Source: CAUTVF01 sp963541805
GTDB lineage: Bacteria; Pseudomonadota; Alphaproteobacteria; Rs-D84; CASDRH01
NCBI GenBank assembly: GCA_963541805.1
Contig: CAUTVF010000025.1
Span: forward strand, 1 to 12,854
DNA: 12,854 nt
Direction: 5' to 3'
The translations under genes were made by a program, and so were the position numbers. This document shows positions 1 through 5,718 of the stretch, piece after piece; the first letter of the stretch is position 1, and every line of letters begins with the position of its first letter. The notes below the pieces were generated by a model. It had not been told where the DNA came from. It saw only the letters and a program-made list of their open reading frames with translations, and did not search any database.

Positions 1-179
1 AAATGATTTATTGCATAAATTATATTTTCAATATTTAACGTATTAACCCATGCAAAAAGGGAACTTTCAACAAAACCATATTTTTTAAAAAATTGAAAAG
101 ACACTTCACAGTTATAACCAAGGGATATAACATGATCGTAGTAATTTGTATTTTTTTTTAAAAAACTAAATAAATTCAT
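1..179 (-). CDS. DUF1796-type putative papain-like cysteine peptidase, N-terminal part (runs off left edge)
   Basis: An open frame starts at ATG 179-177 and stays open for 59 codons to the window edge, so only the N-terminus is visible. A GCGGA-type ribosome site lies 8 nt upstream. Residues 17-24 read VISLGYNC, followed by a run ending in a SSLFAW segment around residues 39-44. This matches the opening of the DUF1796 family (small-residue/Gly turn, conserved Cys, then a PFDW-like block) and aligns with the second copy of this family at 8201-8974 (VSFGEAC, then YPYDW). The conserved Cys is C24 here. DUF1796 proteins are predicted papain-like enzymes that recur in polysaccharide loci, but I know of no proven reaction. 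The gene is divergent from the acyltransferase at 311. An A9 run lies in codons 8-10; this is ordinary for such AT-rich DNA, though it could slip. Confidence 0.75.
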   Translation of the reverse strand, partial: MNLFSFLKKNTNYYDHVISLGYNCEVSFQFFKKYGFVESSLFAWVNTLNIENIIYAINH

Positions 180-199
180 TTCTTAATTCCGCAATGACA

Positions 200-221
200 C
201 TAACAAAAATATTATTGTTAG
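200..221. repeat. 7-bp perfect inverted repeat with 8-nt loop in the divergent intergenic region
   Basis: CTAACAA (200-206) and TTGTTAG (215-221) form a perfect inverted repeat in the 131-bp space between two divergent genes. It overlaps the expected transcription start of the leftward gene, so it could be an operator or a weak leader hairpin. The arms are AT-rich and short, so chance remains possible. Confidence 0.35.
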
Positions 222-223
222 AC

Positions 224-253
224 AATATATTTTTTACCTTTTGGGATTTACAA
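224..253 (-). promoter_or_regulatory. Candidate sigma70-type promoter for the left-edge DUF1796 gene
   Basis: On the minus strand TTGTAA (253-248) is followed after 18 nt by TATATT (229-224). This gives 4/6 and 5/6 matches to the -35 and -10 consensus, and would start transcription near 217, about 40 nt before the ATG. In AT-rich DNA such matches arise easily, so this is only a candidate. Confidence 0.35.
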
Positions 254-260
254 TTTAATT

Positions 261-290
261 TTAAAATGTTTGAATCAGTTATAGTATGAT
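261..290 (+). promoter_or_regulatory. Candidate promoter for the phase-variable acyltransferase
   Basis: TATGAT at 285-290 is a 5/6 match to a -10 box. The best upstream partner is a poor TTAAAA at 261-266 with 18-nt spacing. Transcription would begin near 297, just ahead of the TGAGG ribosome site at 299-303 and the ATG at 311. The -35 is weak, so this is low confidence. Confidence 0.3.
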
Positions 291-310
291 ATTTCTTCTG
301 AGGATTGTGT

Positions 311-1000
311 ATGCTAAACATATTAAAAAAAACAAAAAAAATAAATTATGATGAGGGGGGGGGTAAAAGAAACTGTATCAAAGTAATACAAGAAAATGGT
401 AAAGTCGTAATAAATCCACCATATATTAAAAAAGTTAAAATCCAATTTATGGGAAACGATAATTGTTTGGAAATATGGGAGCCATGTAATTTTTGGGGAG
501 ATGGATTGGATATATACATGCAAGATGGGTGCAATTTTGTTTTGAAAAAAATTTCTGTAGGATCACTTGCAATTCGTGGAATCGCACAAAAGGTGTATAT
601 AGACGAATATTCAACATTTTGGTCAACAATTTTAACTGGAGAAAGTTCATCAATTAAAATAGGCAAAGATTGTGCCTTTTCTGGAGATATCAGTGTTTGG
701 GCGGCTGATACTCATGTGATCATTGATGAAAATGACAACATCATAAACGAACCCAGCAAGGAAGGTATAGTTATCGGAGATCACGTATGGATAGGATACG
801 GTGTCACGATACTTAAAGATTCCCAAATAGCATCAAATTGTATTGTTGGGGCAAAATCAATTATATCTGGGCAATTTAACAATCAAAATTCCATAATTGT
901 TGGATCCGGTCCGAATTTACGAGAAGTCAAACATAATGTAAACTGGGATCGAAGGACAATACACGAATACAAATCAAAACAAAAACATAACAACAATTAA
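311..1000 (+). CDS. Left-handed beta-helix (hexapeptide) O-acyltransferase, phase-variable, ON as read
   Basis: A 229-aa predicted cytoplasmic acyl-CoA-dependent transferase, probably O-acetylating a surface sugar. ATG 311 is preferred over the in-frame TTG at 305 because a TGAGG ribosome site lies 7 nt before it. Hexapeptide turns run from about residue 95 to 200. ADTHVI around residues 132-137 carries the likely catalytic His135, IGDHVWIG lies at 155-162, and a NWDRR block near 211-215 is typical of capsular O-acetyltransferases of this type. The C-terminus is a basic, Asn-rich tail. A G9 run covers codons 15-18 (Glu-Gly-Gly-Gly). With nine Gs the frame is open; ten give an immediate TAA and eight give a stop eight codons after the last tract-coded Gly. 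The gene converges on the main operon with only 7 nt between stop codons. Donor, acceptor and position of acylation cannot be told from sequence. Confidence 0.88.
   Translation: MLNILKKTKKINYDEGGGKRNCIKVIQENGKVVINPPYIKKVKIQFMGNDNCLEIWEPCNFWGDGLDIYMQDGCNFVLKKISVGSLAIRGIAQKVYIDEYSTFWSTILTGESSSIKIGKDCAFSGDISVWAADTHVIIDENDNIINEPSKEGIVIGDHVWIGYGVTILKDSQIASNCIVGAKSIISGQFNNQNSIIVGSGPNLREVKHNVNWDRRTIHEYKSKQKHNNN
355..363 (+). repeat. Poly-G tract G9 (contingency tract 1) in the acyltransferase
   Basis: Nine consecutive Gs lie in codons 15-18 of the acyltransferase, preceded by GATGA and followed by TAAAAGA. Nine is the in-frame length. Adding one G puts TAA directly after the tract; losing one leads to TAA at the ninth codon after the two remaining Gly codons. 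A G9 run is very improbable in DNA this AT-rich unless maintained. Confidence 0.85.
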
Positions 1001-1007
1001 CAATAAT

Positions 1008-1994
1008 TTACATTATAAAATAATCATTATTAAGTTTTAATGTTGAATTATTCTCAAAACCATCTACCAATGATTTATCTGCAATATTGATTTTATTATC
1101 AATGCCAGCATATAAATTCAACCATTCCTTGAATGTTAATTCTTCTAATTCGGGATTTGCACCCAAAAAATTACGCCAATAATTTGTAAAGTTAAAATAT
1201 TTTGGCCAATAAAAACCAACAGATTCTGAATCTATAACACAAAAATAACGTGCATACGCATTCCAACTGTCTTTCAATGTCCAATCATATTTATAACCAA
1301 GTTTTTTTAAATATTCTGTTGTAAAATAAATCTCACTTGGGCGCCATTTACAATATTCTAATAAATTATCAAATTTCGGAATTTCTGTTCTTGTTTCAAA
1401 TTCACAACTCCAAAATTTAATCACTTCATCAATATGGCCGAATAAAAACATATCATTAATATCATAAAGACGATATTTAAAAGTATTAAAAGATATTGTT
1501 ATTAAACGAGATTTTTGTACGTTACCATCATATGCTGGAAATGTTTTTAAAACATTGAATAAATATTCTGGAATATTTGTTTCATACAGCCTTTGATCCG
1601 TACGGGTTTTAATAACATAATCAACACATTTTGTTTTTGCAAATGATAAACCCTGTTGTGTTGAAAAAATCTGTCTATTAATATTTGCAAAATCTTTGAC
1701 CGATGGATCATCATTTAAAATAACATCTACACCCAAAGATTTAATTTTCTCTATTGCTTTTTGATCTTCTGTTTTCCAGGTTGATAATATTAATGGGCAA
1801 TCTTTAAATGTCTTTTTATACAATTTTAATGTTTCGTATGTAAAATCATTTTGTAACTTTATTTGTCCCTGCATTACAATTGCAAGGCAAACTGGATTTT
1901 TCAAATCATCCGATGATGCATGGTAGTCATCCGAATAGACAGGTTTTTCATCATATGTAATAAATTTCTTATTTCTAATAATTGGCTTATACAT
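1008..1994 (-). CDS. WavE-family lipopolysaccharide synthesis protein (putative glycosyltransferase)
   Basis: A 328-aa protein, the last gene of the minus-strand operon. Family features in order are: a VCLAIVMQGQI strand (about residues 35-45), then LILSTWKTED (about 68-77), DVILNDDPS, NINRQIFSTQQGL and YVIKTRTDQRLY. These are the hallmark segments of the WavE LPS synthesis family, named after the Vibrio cholerae core-oligosaccharide gene wavE. The family looks like a GT-A-type transferase, with RTD probably playing the DxD role, but its donor is not predictable here. ATG 1994 overlaps the upstream stop by 8 nt (ATGTATAA), with a GGAAAG site about 9 nt upstream, so translation is probably coupled to the previous gene. 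It carries no homopolymer tract itself. I see no terminator after it; it ends 7 nt from the convergent acyltransferase gene. Confidence 0.85.
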   Translation of the reverse strand: MYKPIIRNKKFITYDEKPVYSDDYHASSDDLKNPVCLAIVMQGQIKLQNDFTYETLKLYKKTFKDCPLILSTWKTEDQKAIEKIKSLGVDVILNDDPSVKDFANINRQIFSTQQGLSFAKTKCVDYVIKTRTDQRLYETNIPEYLFNVLKTFPAYDGNVQKSRLITISFNTFKYRLYDINDMFLFGHIDEVIKFWSCEFETRTEIPKFDNLLEYCKWRPSEIYFTTEYLKKLGYKYDWTLKDSWNAYARYFCVIDSESVGFYWPKYFNFTNYWRNFLGANPELEELTFKEWLNLYAGIDNKINIADKSLVDGFENNSTLKLNNDYFIM

Positions 1995-2799
1995 TTAAAA
2001 CATCTTTCCATAAATTGTTTATAATATTTCTTCTTAAATTATAAAAAGGTATAAAACAAGTCAAGAATAACTTAATTCTCAGCTTCCATGGAAGTCTATA
2101 ATTAATATTCTTTAAATTCAAGTTACCTATTTTATAGGCGAGTAATCTATATGTTCTATCTGAAAAATGATAAACGGCAGAATCATCAGGGTTTGGTTCA
2201 ACCAGATCAGCATTTATTGGAATAATATTTTTATATTTTGTTTTAGATAAATCTAAAATTGCAGAAGCAATCTCCCCCCCCCGCGCTTTATATTCTTTTC
2301 TGTTATCTAAATTTGTTGGAAAATTTAAAAAAATAATTGGGATACTTCCATATATTTTTATAAACTGATTAAAAAATTTATCGTAGTACATTTTAATTTT
2401 TGATATATCCAATAATCCTTTATATTCATAAAGTTTATTAAATTCATCAGTATGTTTTATATCTTTCCAATGCCCTAATATACAAGATCCAGTAACTTTA
2501 TTAACAAACATTTTATCTGTTAATTCAGAAAATGAATCCATAATCAACATACAGGGTTTATTATAATTAAAAATATCTCTCTCTTCTTGAATAAATAATT
2601 CATAAACAAACTTACTTGATGCCAAATCTTTAATCTCAGATAAATTAATTTTAAATTTTGGGAATTTATGCATTGCAAGTGCATAATCAACACGATTTTT
2701 TTGATGATTAATTATAACAGAATTTTTACACTTTAAATTCTGTAAAGTAAAATTTCCCAGACAAGCAACACGTGTAAGTATTATATTTTTATTAAACAT
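1987..2799 (-). CDS. Unassigned polysaccharide-locus protein, possibly SGNH-hydrolase-like; phase-variable, ON as read
   Basis: 270 aa from ATG 2799, chosen because it lies 7 nt after the stop of the methyltransferase gene; the longer open frame would run back inside that gene. The ribosome site is weak, so re-initiation is likely. I do not recognise the family firmly. Visible features are an N-terminal strand with VACLGNF (11-17), a CMLIMDSFSE strand/turn (83-92), a PIIFLNFPTN strand (154-163) and DDSAVYHFSDRTY (205-217). This strand order, an Asp-Ser turn, a central strand and a late Asp/His region, recalls SGNH-type esterases/acyltransferases such as DUF6270-like proteins, but that is a guess. 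The C-terminus (about 236-262) is basic and amphipathic, suggesting membrane association. A G9 run encodes Arg-Gly-Gly-Glu at 173-176; either frame change truncates the protein shortly after it. Confidence 0.7.
   Translation of the reverse strand: MFNKNIILTRVACLGNFTLQNLKCKNSVIINHQKNRVDYALAMHKFPKFKINLSEIKDLASSKFVYELFIQEERDIFNYNKPCMLIMDSFSELTDKMFVNKVTGSCILGHWKDIKHTDEFNKLYEYKGLLDISKIKMYYDKFFNQFIKIYGSIPIIFLNFPTNLDNRKEYKARGGEIASAILDLSKTKYKNIIPINADLVEPNPDDSAVYHFSDRTYRLLAYKIGNLNLKNINYRLPWKLRIKLFLTCFIPFYNLRRNIINNLWKDVLNV
2274..2282 (-). repeat. Poly-G tract G9 (contingency tract 2; poly-C on + strand)
   Basis: Nine Cs on the plus strand are nine Gs in the coding strand of the SGNH-like gene, preceded by GCGC. 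Nine keeps the frame (codons CGG GGG GGG GAG). Ten Gs lead to TAA ten codons after the second tract GGG codon, and eight to TAG six codons after it. The tract uses CGG and GGG, G-rich codons that stand out in this AT-rich background. Confidence 0.85.
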
Positions 2800-2806
2800 A
2801 CTTTTT

Positions 2807-3800
2807 TTAATATCCCTTTTCGGCCATATTATCAGTTGGCATAACAAAGTCGTAAGGTACAGGAGCAAAATTAAATATTTTGATAATATGTTCCAATTCT
2901 TCTTGTGTTAAAAACTTATCCCCAAGAACTCTACATAAATATCTTATATAATTTTTCTGTCTAGCAATTGCACTAAATAAAACATGTTTTAAAAACATTT
3001 CTTTATTATTTATAAATTTTAAATTTTTTATAAATGCTATTTCTTGTTCTGCTTCTATTCCTTCTCTATTTAAACAAAACATTTTTAACACATAAAAACC
3101 AAAATTACTCATTAAATTTAACTGATCTGGTAATAGATGTTGACCTTTATAATGTTCTAATGTTTGTGCTTCTGAAAAAATTCCAACAGTATTTTTATAA
3201 AAATCTTTACCTGCAGATGACAATACTTCATATTCTCCACCCTGGATATCAATTTTTATAAAATCAAATGATCTATCTTTGAATAATTTTTGTAATGTTG
3301 TTGTTTCAACATCTGTTATAAATTCAGTTTCAAAATAACTGCGTGTAATAAATTTATGTTTATTAAAGAATTCATAATTAGGTTCATTTAATGATGCACA
3401 ACCTCTTGCTTTTGTGATATACAGCTTATGTTTTCCCTCGGTATTCCACAAAGCAACATCATAACATTCATCATATTTATTTTCTGTCCTTTTTAACAAT
3501 CTTAATGCTTCTTCTTTTTCTGGTTCAATGCCGACAAGATATTTATTTTTTAATTCAGTAATTGGGTAAAGCTCAGATCGCTCTACCCCCCCCCCGCGCA
3601 CCTATATCCAGTACTGATACTTGTAAATTAGGATAAGAATCATTTAAAAATGAAATAAAGTTATTTATCTCTTTTTCTGTTATATTCAGATTATCCCAGT
3701 AATTCTGTGATTTAGTTGGATTAACAATATCTCTGATATTTTGATATGCCTCGGGAAATGCTTTTTTAAATAAATGTTTTACTAATCTTTTATAAATCAT
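2807..3800 (-). CDS. FkbM-family SAM-dependent methyltransferase, frame broken by G10 tract (phase OFF as read)
   Basis: Two overlapping reading frames together make one methyltransferase. The first (3800-3573, 75 aa) runs from an ATG with a GAGG site 7 nt upstream to VLDIGARGG, SAM-binding motif I at residues 63-71, then reads into RAI and a TGA. The second continues as VERSELYPI, then GIEPE, the acidic end of the next strand, and IDIQGGEYEVL, the FkbM signature, ending at TAA 2809-2807. Removing one G from the G10 tract joins them into about 330 aa with an intact motif I. FkbM enzymes O-methylate sugars or other hydroxyls, so the likely role is terminal or side-chain methylation of the glycan. 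The upstream gene's TAG overlaps this gene's ribosome site, and the next gene starts 7 nt downstream. Alternatives to phase variation are a sequencing or assembly error in the run, or a decaying gene; the rest of both frames looks intact. Confidence 0.85.
3586..3595 (-). repeat. Poly-G tract G10 (contingency tract 3; poly-C on + strand)
   Basis: Ten Gs in the coding strand, preceded by GCGC and followed by TAGAGC, lie at the glycine-rich SAM loop of the methyltransferase. Nine Gs would read Ala-Arg-Gly-Gly-Val-Glu and restore the frame. Ten end at TGA after Arg-Ala-Ile. Eleven put TAG directly after the tract. Confidence 0.88.
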
Positions 3801-3810
3801 AATTATACCT

Positions 3811-4866
3811 CTATTTTAAATAATCATTAATATTCTGATTTCTTGGCAGTGATATTGCACTGCAAGATGGATATGGACTTGTTGTTGCAAAATCATTGAT
3901 AATAACTCTTTGTGCATGATTCAAACCCATCACAATTGTATGTGGTTTAATCCCAACATCATTCAATAATTTTTCTAAACTTGCACGAAATTCCTCTGTT
4001 CTTGATGTTGTTATAATAATTTGGCCTCCGTTTTCTTGTAATTTTTTAATAGTTGCAACATTATCATCCAGATATTCACAATTATTGGACCAATTAACCT
4101 TTCCATATTTGCCACTGTTTTTCATAATCACGCCATCTACATCAATAAAATATGTTTTATATTTCTCTTGTTCCTCGCTCCATTCTTTTAATGTTCCCCA
4201 ATCATTATAAGCAGTTGCCATAACAGCTTCAAATATACACCCATTTGATATTAAATAAGAAACAACATGACTGATATACATTTCTCCACTGATTTGGCTG
4301 GATACTATATCTTGATATGCTTTTATAAAATCAGATACATCATTAAAACAATAAACACCTAAACAAATAATTGGAGAGACAATTTTTTTCTCAACAATAT
4401 CTTGAATAATATTTTGCTCATTTATAATTAGAAAACTTTTACCTGGTATATTTGAAATATCTTTATGTTCATGCAAATTATATCCAACAATCATATTTTT
4501 AATATTGTTATCAAAATTAACACCTACACAATTATCGGAATCTTTTACAACGACTGATCCTGTTATACCCATTTTTTTAATTGTTAAATATATAGTCTCA
4601 CTTGCAGACGATGTAAAATCATCCAGCACACAAATTTCAACTTTTTTGTTATCTTTAAACACCTGATCCAAAATTAATTTGATGTCATACTTTTCATCGT
4701 GGGCTTTCACAATTGTAATAATGATTCTGTCAAATACACTCAAATTCATTTTTTCAATTGATTTTTCAACCATCAATTTTCCATCTGGGTGTGTTAATAC
4801 ATACTTTGGCTTCATATTTGGGAAACGGCTTGATTTTCCGGCACAAGGTATAATTAATGTATTCAT
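3811..4866 (-). CDS. Bifunctional nucleotidyltransferase-HAD phosphatase (capsule/LPS type)
   Basis: 351 aa with two domains. Residues 1 to about 230 are a nucleotide-sugar-type transferase: LIIPCAGKSSRF (4-15) is the nucleotide loop, VVKDSDN (107-112) holds the likely metal Asp pair, and YNDWGTLKEW (220-229) closes the domain. Residues about 238-351 are a HAD-like domain with YFIDVDGVI (239-247; D242, D244), IIITTSR (283-289) and IINDFATTS (322-330). Such fusions occur in capsule and LPS loci and probably activate a phosphorylated small molecule or sugar as an NDP derivative, with the HAD part removing a phosphate. ATG 4866 abuts the stop of the kinase gene, and its ribosome site AAGGAG is embedded in that gene's last codons. 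Adjacency suggests a two-step route with the kinase. The true substrate is unknown. Confidence 0.8.
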   Translation of the reverse strand: MNTLIIPCAGKSSRFPNMKPKYVLTHPDGKLMVEKSIEKMNLSVFDRIIITIVKAHDEKYDIKLILDQVFKDNKKVEICVLDDFTSSASETIYLTIKKMGITGSVVVKDSDNCVGVNFDNNIKNMIVGYNLHEHKDISNIPGKSFLIINEQNIIQDIVEKKIVSPIICLGVYCFNDVSDFIKAYQDIVSSQISGEMYISHVVSYLISNGCIFEAVMATAYNDWGTLKEWSEEQEKYKTYFIDVDGVIMKNSGKYGKVNWSNNCEYLDDNVATIKKLQENGGQIIITTSRTEEFRASLEKLLNDVGIKPHTIVMGLNHAQRVIINDFATTSPYPSCSAISLPRNQNINDYLK

Positions 4867-5718
4867 TTATTTATACTCCTTTTCTATTTTATTTAAAATC
4901 GTATCTGTTGAATTATTCAGCCACTCATAAGTTAGATCATCTTTTGTATATGGATAAATTCTAAGCACATTTAATAACAATATATGGTAAATCATAATTA
5001 AATTTTCTTGGCCATTTTTTAACGACCGTATTTTATTGATCAATTCTTGTTTTGCAGTTGCAAGACGCAAATTTAAATTAAAATCACGACCCTTATTACG
5101 ATATGACCACCCCAGGTCTATATCTTGTAATAATTTTGCAACATCTATCATCCAAGAATTATAAAAAGAATCCAACAAATCTATTACATAAATACCTTTA
5201 TCTGAAATAATAATATTTTCTAATGTACAATCTCCGTGACATGCAGACGTGGGAACATTACCAAAATTAAAATTCATTAATAAATTTAAAGCGTTACTAA
5301 TTTTAACATTTGATAAATCCAGCGAATTTTTAAGGGACAAAATTTTATCCATAAAAATTTTTTGAGTGTCTTTTGGATATTTGCAATTATCAATAGGCAA
5401 AACATTAAACAATAAATCTACAAAATATGATATATCTTTGATCTTTATTTGATTCATATATTCGGCCATTGTCATACCTTCTATATATTCCATATCAAAA
5501 TAAACAATACCTTTTTCATCAATATCAAAACTGAAAACTTCCGGGGTTTTTACATCCCTACATTTAAACATCTTTTGTTTAATATATTGTTTTTTAAGTC
5601 TGTTATTATAGGATAATCTACCGGCACTTTTTCTGACAAAAGGACGATCATAAATACCATTTGAATATAAACTTAACTTACATCCAGAATGCCCGGATAA
5701 ATCATTTGAAGTAATCAT
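4867..5718 (-). CDS. APH/choline-kinase-like small-molecule phosphotransferase
   Basis: 283 aa with the aminoglycoside phosphotransferase / choline kinase fold. The catalytic loop is HGDCTLEN (161-168, with D163 and N168), the metal site is VIDLLDS (178-184, D180), and YFDMEYIEGMTM (73-84) is the hinge. The N-terminal lobe carries FVRKSA (27-32), probably with the ATP-binding Lys. In a glycan locus the likely substrate is a small alcohol or sugar rather than an antibiotic. The gene starts directly after the upstream TAA (TAAATG) with AGGA 5 nt before the ATG, and ends directly against the nucleotidyltransferase-HAD gene. The pair resembles kinase/cytidylyltransferase modules such as licA/licC for phosphocholine, but the sequences are not clear LicA/LicC homologues. 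Confidence 0.78.
   Translation of the reverse strand: MITSNDLSGHSGCKLSLYSNGIYDRPFVRKSAGRLSYNNRLKKQYIKQKMFKCRDVKTPEVFSFDIDEKGIVYFDMEYIEGMTMAEYMNQIKIKDISYFVDLLFNVLPIDNCKYPKDTQKIFMDKILSLKNSLDLSNVKISNALNLLMNFNFGNVPTSACHGDCTLENIIISDKGIYVIDLLDSFYNSWMIDVAKLLQDIDLGWSYRNKGRDFNLNLRLATAKQELINKIRSLKNGQENLIMIYHILLLNVLRIYPYTKDDLTYEWLNNSTDTILNKIEKEYK

Noticed and set aside
151..159. T9 run (A9 in the coding strand) in the edge DUF1796 gene as a fourth switch
   Set aside because: Runs of six to nine A or T are common throughout this AT-rich window, so it carries little information; the frame is intact as read.
1001..1007. Bidirectional terminator between the convergent genes
   Set aside because: Only 7 nt separate the stops and I see no GC-rich hairpin with a T run on either side.
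2800..2868. Upstream extension of the SGNH-like gene to 2868
   Set aside because: It lies inside the coding end of the methyltransferase; ATG 2799, 7 nt after that stop, fits the packed operon.
3599..3601. GTG at 3601 as a genuine start of a separate methyltransferase
   Set aside because: It would lack the strand leading into SAM motif I, and the upstream frame supplies exactly that missing part; joining across the tract is the simpler reading.
4867..5718. Antibiotic-resistance aminoglycoside phosphotransferase
   Set aside because: The fold is shared, but its position inside the glycan operon, abutting a nucleotidyltransferase gene, favours a biosynthetic kinase.
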